NCBI GenBank assembly: GCA_020249925.1
Contig: JADCER010000005.1
Location: 372,001-436,000, forward strand
DNA: 64,000 bases
Direction of reading: 5' to 3'
From: Roseomonas sp.
GTDB lineage: Bacteria > Pseudomonadota > Alphaproteobacteria > Acetobacterales > Acetobacteraceae
Positions within the stretch are counted from its first letter, which is position 1. Every line of letters begins with the position of its first letter. This document shows positions 55,846 to 63,971 of this stretch, in pieces. A program made the position numbers and the translations under genes. The notes under the pieces are model-generated. The model saw only the letters and a list, made by a program, of their open reading frames with translations. It ran no database searches and was not told where the DNA came from.

Positions 55846-57804
55846 ATGCGCCTGAAACCCCTGGCCCTTGCCCTTTTGCTGATGGGCGGCCTGATCACCG
55901 CCGCCGCGGCCGAGGTCACCGAATTCACCATCACAACGCCGGCCGCGCCTGCCTTTGCTGGCCGCGAATTCGGCACTGTGGGTCGTTATGAAAGGCTGAC
56001 TGGTCGCGCGAGGATTGCGCTTGATCCTGTCGATCCGCGCAATGCCATCATCGCCGATATCGCCTTGGCGCCGCGCAATGCGGCGGGGCGGGTGGAAGCG
56101 GTGGCGGAGGTTGTCATTCTGCGCCCCGCCGAGGCCTTTCGCGGCAATGGCACCCTTTTCGTGGAAGTGCCCAATCGCGGGCGGGAATTGGCCGGCCAGC
56201 TTTATCACGATCATCAGGCCAATGCGCTGATGCTTGGGCGCGATCCCGGCAATGGCTTCCTGCTGCGGCAGGGCTATACCTTGGTCTGGATCGGCTGGCA
56301 GGCGGATATTCCAGCGGGTGAGGCGCGCGGTGCCGGCATCAGGCTGGAAGCGCCTGTCTTGCCCAATATCACTGGCTTGTCGCGCGAAGAATTTTTGTTT
56401 GATCACATGACCAGTCCGGTGACGGTGGAACTCACCTATCCGGCGGCAAGCCAGGAAGGGGCGCGGCTGACGGTGCGGGCGCAGGCGGGCGATGAACGCC
56501 AAAGCCCTGCGGGTTTGGGCTTTCGGTTTCTGGATGCCAAGCGCATTGAAATCACGCGCCCGGCGGGCTTCGATGCCGGCGCGCTTTATGAATTCATCTA
56601 TACCGCCAAGGAACCGACGCTGCAGGGCATGGCCTTTGCTGCCTTCCGCGATGTGGCGGCGTTTCTGCGCTGGGAAAAGGGTGCGGCCAATCCCCTGGCA
56701 GTCGCGGGGCGCGTCAGTGTGGATCGCGCCATGCTGCATGGCATTTCGCAATCCGGGCGCTTTGTGCGCGATTACCTCTATCTTGGCTTCAATGAGGATC
56801 TGCAGGGACGCCAAGTCTATGATGCGATGCTGCCGCATATTCCAGGCACGCGGCGCACCTTCACCAATGCGCGCTTCGCCCAGCCGGGGCGCAATCCCAC
56901 ACCGCATGGGGATCGGCATTATCCGGCGGATCAATTTCCCTTCACCTATTCGGTCACGGAAGATCATTTGACCGGCAAGCGCGATGGTCTGCTGCTGCGC
57001 TGCCGCACCAGCAATACCTGCCCGCGCATCATGCAGAGCGATAGTGAATATGAATTCTGGGGCGCGCGCGCATCCTTGCTCGTGACCGACACGCAGGGCC
57101 GTCATATTGATCTGCCGCCAGAAGTGCGCGCCTATGCGCTTTCCGGCTTGCCGCATTTTGCCCCAGCGAGTGCGGCGATCAGCCGGCTGGATCGCTGCGC
57201 CTTGCCGGTCAATCCCTTACAGGGGGGCGCCTTGATGCGCGCGCTTCTGGTCGCGATGGAAAGCTGGATGCGTGAAGGGCGGGAACCGCCTGCCAGCCGC
57301 TTCCCAATGCGTGGCCAAGGCACCTTGGTGGAGCTGGCCGGCGCCTATCCTGCTTTGCCGGGCCTGCCCTATCGCGGCAGCATCGGCCCGGCGCAGTTGG
57401 TGGATAATAGCGTCATGCCACCGGTGGTGCGCGGCGAATATGCCGTGTTGGTGCCGCGCGTGGATGCGGATGGTAATGCGGTGGGCGGACTACGCGGCCC
57501 GGTGATTGAGGTTCCCAAAGCCACCTATACCGGCTGGAATCCGCGCAGTGAAGGCTTCGCGCCCGGCGCGCTTTGCTACAATACCGGCGCGGTGCTGCCC
57601 TTCGCCGCCACCAAGGCCGAACGCGAAGCGGCACGTGACCCGCGGCCATCGCTGGAGGAACGCTATCCAACGGCTGAGGCTTATGTCGCAGCTATTCGCG
57701 CTTCGGCCGAGCGGCTGGCAGCGGAGCGGCTGCTGTTGGCTGAGGATGTTGCCGCCATCACCGAAGCCGCGCGCGCCGATAGTCTGGCGCGGCTACGGCG
57801 TTGA
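55846..57804 (+). CDS. Secreted alpha/beta hydrolase domain protein
   Basis: The 652-residue protein starts after GGAGG with a signal peptide (MRLKPLALALLLMGGLITAAAA). It belongs to the large alpha/beta hydrolase domain family: LFVEVPNRGRELAGQ, GFLLRQGYTLVWIGWQADIP, the nucleophile elbow GISQSGRFVRDYLYLGFNED (Ser in SQSGR) and RTSNTCPRIMQSDSEYEFW. These exported hydrolases are common in Rhodospirillales and sphingomonads; their substrates are unknown to me. Upstream is a divergent enoyl-CoA hydratase; downstream, 75 bases on, is the MBL-CaiB-hydratase operon. Confidence 0.85.
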   Translation: MRLKPLALALLLMGGLITAAAAEVTEFTITTPAAPAFAGREFGTVGRYERLTGRARIALDPVDPRNAIIADIALAPRNAAGRVEAVAEVVILRPAEAFRGNGTLFVEVPNRGRELAGQLYHDHQANALMLGRDPGNGFLLRQGYTLVWIGWQADIPAGEARGAGIRLEAPVLPNITGLSREEFLFDHMTSPVTVELTYPAASQEGARLTVRAQAGDERQSPAGLGFRFLDAKRIEITRPAGFDAGALYEFIYTAKEPTLQGMAFAAFRDVAAFLRWEKGAANPLAVAGRVSVDRAMLHGISQSGRFVRDYLYLGFNEDLQGRQVYDAMLPHIPGTRRTFTNARFAQPGRNPTPHGDRHYPADQFPFTYSVTEDHLTGKRDGLLLRCRTSNTCPRIMQSDSEYEFWGARASLLVTDTQGRHIDLPPEVRAYALSGLPHFAPASAAISRLDRCALPVNPLQGGALMRALLVAMESWMREGREPPASRFPMRGQGTLVELAGAYPALPGLPYRGSIGPAQLVDNSVMPPVVRGEYAVLVPRVDADGNAVGGLRGPVIEVPKATYTGWNPRSEGFAPGALCYNTGAVLPFAATKAEREAARDPRPSLEERYPTAEAYVAAIRASAERLAAERLLLAEDVAAITEAARADSLARLRR

Positions 57805-57879
57805 GAAAGGGGGCGGGATTTCCCAAAACCCCGTTTCCCGTTCTAGCCTTGGCCCATAACCCAACCAGGCAGGAATCCC

Positions 57880-58758
57880 ATGCGCAAGCTCACCATTGGC
57901 GATGTCACCATCACCAGCATCATTGAACGCGATGGTCCCTGGCGCGCGCCGGGGCAGATGTTCCCCAATGCGCCGGCGGACCAGATCGAGGCGACATTGA
58001 AGGAGCTGGAGCCGGAAACCTATGATGTCGCTTCGGGCAAGATGGTAATCACCTATCAGACCTATGTGGTGCGCACGCCGCGCCATACGATTCTGGTGGA
58101 TACCTGCACCGGCGAAGACAAGGGCTACCCCGCGCCGATGGATTTCCCGAAGCAGCCCTGGCTTGATGGGCTGAAGGCGGAGGGGCTTTCCTTCAATGAC
58201 ATTGATTACGTTATGTGCACCCATCTGCATATTGACCATTCCGGCTGGAATACCGTGCTGCGCGATGGTCGTTGGGTGCCGACCTTCCCGCGCGCCAAAT
58301 ATGTTTTCCACAAGCGTGAATACGCCGCGTGGGAAGCTTCAACCAAAGCCGGCGAAACCCGCCCCGGTGGCGGCGGTTCCGTCTTCACCATGAATTGCGA
58401 ACCCGTGGTGGCGGCGGGGCAGGCCATGCTGGTGGATGATGATTTCAGCCTGGATGATTGCATCACCATCGAACCAACCCCTGGCCACACGCCCTGCCAT
58501 TGCTGCGTGCATATCAAAAGCCGTGGCCAGCATGCCGTGATTACGGGCGATCTGATGCACCACGCGCTGCAAATCCACCGGCCTTCCTGGTCCACCATGT
58601 TTTGCTGGGACCCGAATGAGGCTGCCGATAGCCGCACGCGCTTCCTGGCCAATGTCGCAGATACGGATACCAAGCTGCTGCCGATCCATTTCCCCAATCC
58701 TTCGGTTGGGCGTGTGGAATCGAATGGTGATCGCTTCCGCTGGCGCTATATGCGCTGA
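57880..58758 (+). CDS. MBL-fold metallohydrolase
   Basis: The 292-residue protein has metal-binding HLHIDH at residues 115-120, the downstream ligands in PGHTPCHCCVHI (His) and GDLMHHALQIHRP (Asp), and LLPIHFPNPSVG. This is the AttM/lactonase-like branch of metallo-beta-lactamase-fold hydrolases, found acting on lactones or thioesters. It starts after AGGAATCCC and is followed three bases later by the CaiB gene. In an operon with CoA transferase and enoyl-CoA hydratase genes it may open a lactone or hydrolyse a thioester. Confidence 0.88.
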   Translation: MRKLTIGDVTITSIIERDGPWRAPGQMFPNAPADQIEATLKELEPETYDVASGKMVITYQTYVVRTPRHTILVDTCTGEDKGYPAPMDFPKQPWLDGLKAEGLSFNDIDYVMCTHLHIDHSGWNTVLRDGRWVPTFPRAKYVFHKREYAAWEASTKAGETRPGGGGSVFTMNCEPVVAAGQAMLVDDDFSLDDCITIEPTPGHTPCHCCVHIKSRGQHAVITGDLMHHALQIHRPSWSTMFCWDPNEAADSRTRFLANVADTDTKLLPIHFPNPSVGRVESNGDRFRWRYMR

Positions 58759-58761
58759 CCC

Positions 58762-59964
58762 ATGAGCATCCCGCCGCTGCAGGGCCTGCGCGTGCTGGAT
58801 CTGGCGCGCGTTCTGGCCTGCCCTTTTTCGGCAATGATCCTTGCCGAATTGGGCGCGGAAGTGATCAAGGTGGAACAGCCGGGCAGCGGCGATGAAAGCC
58901 GGAGCTATGAACCGGTCGCGGAACGGAATGGTGCGCGTGACAGCGCCTATTTCTTCGCCTGCAATCGCGGCAAGCGCAGCGTCACCGTCAATCTGCGCCA
59001 CAAGGATGGTCAGGCGCTGGTGCGCGATCTGATCCGCCATTGCGACGCGGTGGTGGAGAATTTCCCGACCGGTACGCTGAAGCGTTATGGCCTGGATTGG
59101 GAAGCGCTCCGCGCCATCAATCCGCACCTTGTCATGCTGTCCTGCACAGGCTTTGGCCAGACCGGGCCTTACGCCAAGCGCAAGGGCTATGACACGGTAT
59201 TCCAAGCCATGTCGGGCTTGATGGCCCTTACGGGCGAACGCGGCGGTGGGCCGGTGAAGCCGGGGCTACCCATTGCTGACCTCACCTCCGGGCTTTGGAT
59301 CACGATCGGTTTATTGGCGGCACTACGCGGGCGCGATGCAACGGGCCAGGGCGCCTATATTGATTTTTCCATGCTGGATGGTCAGGTGGCGTTATTGACC
59401 TCCGCCGCCGCGCGCTTCTTTGCGTTGAATGAGGTGCCGCCGCGTTTGGGCACGGAACATCCGGGGCGCGTGCCGACGGCTTCCTTCAAATGTGCCGATG
59501 AGCGGTTTTTGCATATCACCTGTTCCGATCAGCATTGGGCGCCGCTTTGCCGCGCGCTGGGCCTTTCTGAATTGGGCGCCGATCCCGCCCTGCAAGCCAA
59601 TGCGGAACGCGTGGTGCAGCGCGAAGGTGTCATGGCCGGCATTACGGCCGCGATGGCGAAACTCACGCGCGCGGAAGCAGTGGCCCTTCTGGATGCGGCC
59701 GATGTGCCGAATGGCCCGGTGCTGAGCATGGATGAAACCTTCGCCGACCCGCATGTGCAGGCGCGCGGTTCAGTCGGTGAATTCACCCACCCCTTGCTTG
59801 GCGCCTTTCCCGCCTTGCGCTTGCCCTATCGCTTCGATGGCCTGGCGGACCCCGAAATCCAGCGCCCACCCTTGCTCGGGGAGGATACGGAAGGCGTGCT
59901 GCGTGATTTGTTGCAGTATTCACCAGCGCAAATCGCAACGCTGCGGGCGGAAGGCGCGATATGA
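58762..59964 (+). CDS. CaiB/BaiF-family CoA transferase (class III)
   Basis: The 400-residue protein has GLRVLDLARVLACPFSAMILAELGAEVIKVEQPGSGDESRSY in pieces over residues 5-50, CNRGKRSVTVNLRHKDGQAL, VENFPTGTLKRYGLDWEAL, CTGFGQTGPYAKRKGYDTVFQAM split, and the catalytic aspartate in GLPIADLTSGLW (about 172). It transfers CoA between carboxylic acids. It follows the MBL gene by three bases and overlaps the next hydratase gene by four, so all three are one transcript. Confidence 0.93.
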   Translation: MSIPPLQGLRVLDLARVLACPFSAMILAELGAEVIKVEQPGSGDESRSYEPVAERNGARDSAYFFACNRGKRSVTVNLRHKDGQALVRDLIRHCDAVVENFPTGTLKRYGLDWEALRAINPHLVMLSCTGFGQTGPYAKRKGYDTVFQAMSGLMALTGERGGGPVKPGLPIADLTSGLWITIGLLAALRGRDATGQGAYIDFSMLDGQVALLTSAAARFFALNEVPPRLGTEHPGRVPTASFKCADERFLHITCSDQHWAPLCRALGLSELGADPALQANAERVVQREGVMAGITAAMAKLTRAEAVALLDAADVPNGPVLSMDETFADPHVQARGSVGEFTHPLLGAFPALRLPYRFDGLADPEIQRPPLLGEDTEGVLRDLLQYSPAQIATLRAEGAI

Positions 59965-60692
59965 CCGAGGCTGTCTTGTATGACTGCAAGGATGGCCTGG
60001 CACGCATTACGCTGAACCGGCCGGATGCGCGCAATGCGCTCAATAGCGCCATGTGCGAAGCGCTGGTGGCGGCCACGCGTCGCGCGCGGGAAGATGGCGC
60101 GCGCTGTGTTGTGGTTCGCGGCCAAGGCTCGGTTTTTTGCGCCGGCGCGGACCTCAAGGAACGCCAAGGCATGGGCGATGACGCGGTGCGCGCGCGGCGC
60201 CTGAAAGCCTTCGCTGCCTATGAAGCGGTGGAACGCCTGCCCATGCCGGCCATTGCCGTGGTGGAAGGCCCAGCCGTGGGATCGGGCGTGGAAATCGCCG
60301 CCGCCTGCGATTTCATCATCGCGACCCCAGCGGCTTCCTTCCGCACCCCGGAGGCGCTTTGGGGCACGGTGGGGGCCACGCAACGCCTGCCGCGCATCAT
60401 CGGCAAAAGGCTGGCGAAGGATTTGATGTTCACCGGCCGAGCACTTGCCGCCGAGGAAGCGCGCGAAGCCGGGCTCGTGGCGCGCGTGGTGGCGCCCGAT
60501 GCGCTCGCGGCATGTGTTGCGGATATCACCGCCACCATCCTGAAGGCGCCCCCCGCCGCCATGGCCTTGGCAAAACGCTGCGTGGATGAGGGGCTGGAAC
60601 GCGACCCGCGCGGTGCGCTCGCCACCGAAATCCTGGCTATCGAGGAAAGCCTGGCCGCCGCGGAATGGCGCAAGAAAATGCAGGAATTCTGA
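59961..60692 (+). CDS. Enoyl-CoA hydratase/isomerase family protein
   Basis: The 243-residue crotonase starts MTEAVLYDCKDGLARITLNR, overlapping the CaiB stop. It has RPDARNALNSAMCEAL, oxyanion hole GQGSVFCAGADLKERQG, AVVEGPAVGSGVEIAAACDF and TPEALWGTVGATQRLP, where the catalytic acid sits in PEALWG. It ends the MBL-CaiB-hydratase operon and is followed by tRNA-Phe. Probably hydrates or isomerises an enoyl-CoA made by the CoA transferase product's oxidation. Confidence 0.9.
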   Translation: MTEAVLYDCKDGLARITLNRPDARNALNSAMCEALVAATRRAREDGARCVVVRGQGSVFCAGADLKERQGMGDDAVRARRLKAFAAYEAVERLPMPAIAVVEGPAVGSGVEIAAACDFIIATPAASFRTPEALWGTVGATQRLPRIIGKRLAKDLMFTGRALAAEEAREAGLVARVVAPDALAACVADITATILKAPPAAMALAKRCVDEGLERDPRGALATEILAIEESLAAAEWRKKMQEF

Positions 60693-60819
60693 CCAATGCA
60701 GCCCGACAGGGCAGAAGGCTACGGCAAGCCCCGCCCCCCACTTCAGACAAAAGCAGGCTGGACAGGGCAGGGGCGCTTCGCTAGGAGGAGATTTCTGGCA
60801 GGGCCGCGGTCCTACCAGG

Positions 60820-60895
60820 GCCCAGATAGCTCAGTTGGTAGAGCATGCGACTGAAAATCGCAGTGTCGCTGGTTCGATTCCGGCTCTGGGCACCA
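60820..60895 (+). tRNA. tRNA-Phe (anticodon GAA)
   Basis: A 76-base tRNA with acceptor arms GCCCAGA (60820-60826) and TCTGGGC (60885-60891), then A and an encoded CCA end. The anticodon stem TGCGA/TCGCA closes the loop CTGAAAA with anticodon GAA at 60853-60855. The D arm has AGCTCAGTTGGTAGAGC and the T arm GGTTCGATTCC. Directly downstream begin phage-type genes, which makes its 3' end a likely integration site. Confidence 0.97.
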
Positions 60896-60942
60896 TTTTC
60901 TTGCACTAGCGCGTTGAAATTACTCATTTTCTAAATCGCGGC

Positions 60943-60970
60943 GGGGACTCTCCCCACAATACTCCCCACA
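60943..60970. repeat. Tandem CTCCCCACA motif near the tRNA, candidate integrase site
   Basis: CTCCCCACA occurs at 60950-60958 and 60962-60970, 12 bases apart. Just before, GGGGA (60943-60947) and TCCCC (60951-60955) make a short inverted repeat. About 50 bases from the tRNA 3' end, this could be an integrase arm-type or control site of the element. Role is inference. Confidence 0.4.
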
Positions 60971-61055
60971 TGTTGCGCCCGGTAGGGGGCGGCGGGGGGC
61001 GGGACTGTGTCAAAAAATCATGGGCGGGATGATCCCCGCGCGCGCGCGCGTCGTT

Positions 61056-61445
61056 TCAGTCCCCGGCGCGCGGCACTCCGGTAACGATGGTGAAGGCCAT
61101 CAGGGCATCAGGGGCGCCCGATAGGCTTTGCCGGGTTTCGGGTGGGCAGATCACGTCTAACAGGGCTTTCGCAGCGGCGTGGCCTTGGGGGTGGGCCAGA
61201 TCAAGCGCCCTGCCAAGCTGGGCTTCAATAATCGCCTCGGCATGCGCCGCAATGCGCGCGCGCGCTTCCGTCGCCACCGCCTTGCCGGCGCTTTGCGCCT
61301 CGGGGCGCGGGCGGTTTTCTGGGCCAAAGGGGGCGCGCATGCCTCGGGCTGGGCCGCCCCATCCGGCGCCCATGCCGGGGCCTCGGGCCGGGCCGCCATA
61401 CCCCTTGCCATTGCCAGCCGGAAAGCTTGTGGCGTTTTTCGTCAT
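61056..61445 (-). CDS. Small phage-type protein, DUF5681/terminase-small-subunit-like (tentative)
   Basis: The 129-residue product starts MTKNATSFPAGNGKGYGG, with GAGG upstream. A glycine- and proline-rich N-terminal half resembles the start of DUF5681 proteins encoded near phage terminases, and the second half has AHAEAIIEAQLGRALDLAHPQG then AAAKALLDVICPPETR, the helical pattern such proteins show. The low-complexity part makes similarity by eye risky. It is the gene closest to the tRNA. A 14-base alternating CG run (61037-61050) follows its stop. Confidence 0.5.
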   Translation of the reverse strand: MTKNATSFPAGNGKGYGGPARGPGMGAGWGGPARGMRAPFGPENRPRPEAQSAGKAVATEARARIAAHAEAIIEAQLGRALDLAHPQGHAAAKALLDVICPPETRQSLSGAPDALMAFTIVTGVPRAGD

Positions 61446-61545
61446 GCGCGCCTCATAGCATAGATCAGCGCGGCGCGGGCGGGTTTCGCGTCCCTTGGGC
61501 CAGCCTTCCAGCCTGCCAGGATCAGGCGGATCAAAATCAGGATCA

Positions 61546-61571
61546 GATCACCCCCTTATAGGGGGGTGATC
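61546..61571. repeat. 10-base perfect palindrome at the head of the repeat array
   Basis: GATCACCCCC (61546-61555), loop TTATAG and GGGGGTGATC (61562-61571) form a perfect inverted repeat; with one mismatch the arms extend three bases further. GATCA motifs lie to its left (61520, 61529, 61541) and TGATCC motifs to its right, so it looks like a centre of symmetry. Confidence 0.7.
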
Positions 61572-61700
61572 CGATTGATCCGGGTTTCATCCGGGTTTCA
61601 TCCGGTTTAATCCGTTCCTTGATTTATCAATAATCCGGCTTTGATCCGGGTGATCCGAAAGGCGATTTCGTTTTCATCCGTTTTTGATCCGGGCAATCCG
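61569..61700. repeat. Phased array of eleven ATCCG motifs (iteron-like)
   Basis: ATCCG begins at 61569, 61578, 61589, 61600, 61610, 61633, 61644, 61653, 61676, 61687 and 61696. Steps are 9, 11, 11, 10, 23, 11, 9, 23, 11 and 9 bases, about one or two helical turns, so the motifs lie on one DNA face. An 11-base unit, CCGGGTTTCAT, is exactly repeated in tandem at 61580-61601. The array lies between the RepA-like ATPase gene and the small phage-type gene. It looks like an origin of replication or a regulator-binding array. Confidence 0.75.
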
Positions 61701-61728
61701 GGGCCATCAATTCGGGGCGGCTGGCGTG

Positions 61729-63036
61729 TCATGTCCCGGCCCGCCGCACCGGCCATGCAATCCCGTCCCGCACCGCCACCGCACCGGCTTGGCGGGCTTT
61801 TGTCATCGCGTCCCCAATGGCCCGGCGCCGGTTCTCGGTTTTCTCTGCCAGGCTTAGGCCGCGCGCATCACACTCGGCCCGCCAAGCTTCCACCTTCACC
61901 CCTTCAAGCCCTCGGGCATCGGGGAAGCCCGTCCCGCTTGGCAGGGGCGCGCCTCGGCCCTCGGCAATCATGTCTTGCAGGCAATCCACCGCCTTGCGCG
62001 CGGCGGGCGGAAGCTTGGCCCCACCGCCACCGGCGCGGCCCGCCTCGGCTTCAATCGCAAGGCAAGTATCCATCGGCGTCCCGTCTTCACGCTCGCCCAC
62101 TGTCACCACTTCCAAGCGGAAAGGCATTTCCGCCCCGTCTTCATCATCCTTGGCGGCTTGGACTATCGCCACACTCGGCGCGCCCTCGGCGCCTTTCTTC
62201 ACCTGCAAGATCAGATCGGCGGCCCCCATCAGGGCGCCCGATCCCCTTGGCGTCTTCGCGTCTTCCGCCTTCGCGCCGTGATGCACCACCACCACCGCCG
62301 CGCCGGTTTCGTGGCGTATCGCGTCACATTCAACCACGAATCCCCCCATGTCTTGCGCGGCGTCTTCGTTGCCATCGCCAAAGGTGCGGGCCAGCGTGTC
62401 AATGATTACCAGATCGGCGGCATGGGCTTTGGCGGCTTCGCGCAATGTTTCGGCGTCTTCGCCGGGCGGGCCAATCTGGGCAGGCTGGGCAATGATCGCA
62501 AAGCGCCCTTCATCATCCCCCAGGGCTTCGCGCAAAGCCTGCAACCGCGCGCCCATACCGCCCGCGCCCTCGGCGGCAACGTATAGAACCCGCAACGGGC
62601 GGGGCGCTTTCCTGCCCCACATGCCTTGCCCAAGCGCCAGGCCATAGGCCAAGCGCAGCGCCAGAAAGCTTTTCCCGCTTTTCGGCGCGCCCCATAGGAC
62701 AATCAATTCCGCCACCGCGAATAAGCCTTGCAGCAAATAGGCGCGCGGTGGGGCGTTCAAGATTTCCGCCACGCTATGAACGCGAAGCCGGCCATATTGG
62801 CGCGGCGGCGTTTCGATTACCGCGCCATTGGCTTGCAAGATTGCATCAGGATCGGCGGGCGCTTCCACCGGGGCGGGTTCCGGCTCAGGATCGGGCCCAA
62901 TAATCGGCGTCTCGTTTCCGTAGTCATCAACCGGCATAGCGCCCCAATGCTCCGGCGCGGCTTCATGCGGTGGCGCATCAAGCCAATCTTTCGGCGGATT
63001 GATCCGAATTTCTGCCGTGCTTTGCGCGTCAATCAT
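61729..63036 (-). CDS. RepA-like hexameric helicase/AAA_25 ATPase
   Basis: The 435-residue protein has an acidic proline-rich N-terminus (residues 40-65), then a RecA-type ATPase: Walker A WGAPKSGKSFLAL near residue 115, VLYVAAEGAGGMGARL, Walker B LVIIDTLARTFGDGNED near 207 and AVVVVHHGAKAEDAKTPRGSGALMGAAD split at 240-270 with the sensor region. This is the layout of RSF1010 RepA and phage replicative helicases. A C-terminal helical part with TENRRRAIGDAMTKARQAG may bind DNA. Its ATG overlaps the primase-like gene's stop by four bases. Confidence 0.85.
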   Translation of the reverse strand: MIDAQSTAEIRINPPKDWLDAPPHEAAPEHWGAMPVDDYGNETPIIGPDPEPEPAPVEAPADPDAILQANGAVIETPPRQYGRLRVHSVAEILNAPPRAYLLQGLFAVAELIVLWGAPKSGKSFLALRLAYGLALGQGMWGRKAPRPLRVLYVAAEGAGGMGARLQALREALGDDEGRFAIIAQPAQIGPPGEDAETLREAAKAHAADLVIIDTLARTFGDGNEDAAQDMGGFVVECDAIRHETGAAVVVVHHGAKAEDAKTPRGSGALMGAADLILQVKKGAEGAPSVAIVQAAKDDEDGAEMPFRLEVVTVGEREDGTPMDTCLAIEAEAGRAGGGGAKLPPAARKAVDCLQDMIAEGRGAPLPSGTGFPDARGLEGVKVEAWRAECDARGLSLAEKTENRRRAIGDAMTKARQAGAVAVRDGIAWPVRRAGT

Positions 63037-63971
63037 TGGCGCCCGCCTTTCAGGGCTTCATCCCAATCACCGGAAGGCGGGGCGATAATGCGCGCGGCCT
63101 TGCCTGCATTGCGCCAGCGTTGCGCGGTTTGCCTTGCGGCGGCCATTCCGGGCGGATCAGCATCGGCGAAGATCGCCAAGCTTTCGGCGCCGGGGACTAT
63201 CGGAAAGCGCCCCACCGCGCCCGCGCATGTTGCGGCCCATACAGGGCGCCAGCCTGCCCTTTGCATCACCGCAAGCGCCGTTTCTATGCCCTCGGCAATG
63301 CCAAGCGCCGGGCCTTCAAGCGGGGCCAGCCGGATCACGCCAGATCGGCCTAGCATCACCTTTACGCGCTCGCCCTCGGCCTTCGCCGATCCATCGGGCG
63401 CAAGATAGGTGCAATGGGTTCCCACCGGCTCCCCAGTTTCGGCGCATGTCATCAGCGCCAGCATGGCAGGGCCGGGCGGGCCGCAATCTTTGTTGCGCCA
63501 TGCCCTCGGGTGAAAGCGCAGCGGCGCGGCGTCTTCCAGGGTAAGCCCTCGGCTGGCGAGATACTTTTCCGCAAGCGTCCCGCGTGCCGGCATTGCTTCC
63601 GCCCACAAGCGCCGGGCCAGATCAGCCGTGCCACTCTCGGGCGGGCTTGCGGTGGGCGTAGGCGGCTTTGGTGGAAGCGGTGGGGTGTAACTACCAGGCG
63701 CAGCGCCAAGCCATGCGCGCGCCCACCGGAAGGCTTCGCGCGGCTCGCAGCGGCGGGCATGGCAGATCAGCGCCAAGGCGTCACCTTTCGCCGATCCGGA
63801 ATAATCGCAAAACGTCCCGCGTTTCGGCCCGGCAACCCGCACCGCAAGGGCGCCTTTTCTGCCAAAGCGGATTTCATCGCGGGCGCGCATGGTGGGCGCG
63901 GCTTGCAGCAATTCCAGCGCCAGCGGTTCGATCCGATCCGCAAGGGCGCTCTTCAATTCTTCAACCGTCAT
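63033..63971 (-). CDS. Toprim domain primase-like protein
   Basis: The 312-residue protein has an N-terminal domain with KRGTFCDYSGSAKGDALALI (residues 55-75), like phage primase DNA-binding domains, a linker rich in proline (about 95-110), then a Toprim domain with GIAEGIETALAVMQ and the acidic FADADPPGMAAAR near residue 265. A complete zinc-binding cysteine set was not seen. Together with the coupled ATPase it forms a primase-helicase pair that would start replication of the element. The start ATG is at 63971, and only 29 bases of the window lie beyond. Confidence 0.85.
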   Translation of the reverse strand: MTVEELKSALADRIEPLALELLQAAPTMRARDEIRFGRKGALAVRVAGPKRGTFCDYSGSAKGDALALICHARRCEPREAFRWARAWLGAAPGSYTPPLPPKPPTPTASPPESGTADLARRLWAEAMPARGTLAEKYLASRGLTLEDAAPLRFHPRAWRNKDCGPPGPAMLALMTCAETGEPVGTHCTYLAPDGSAKAEGERVKVMLGRSGVIRLAPLEGPALGIAEGIETALAVMQRAGWRPVWAATCAGAVGRFPIVPGAESLAIFADADPPGMAAARQTAQRWRNAGKAARIIAPPSGDWDEALKGGRQ

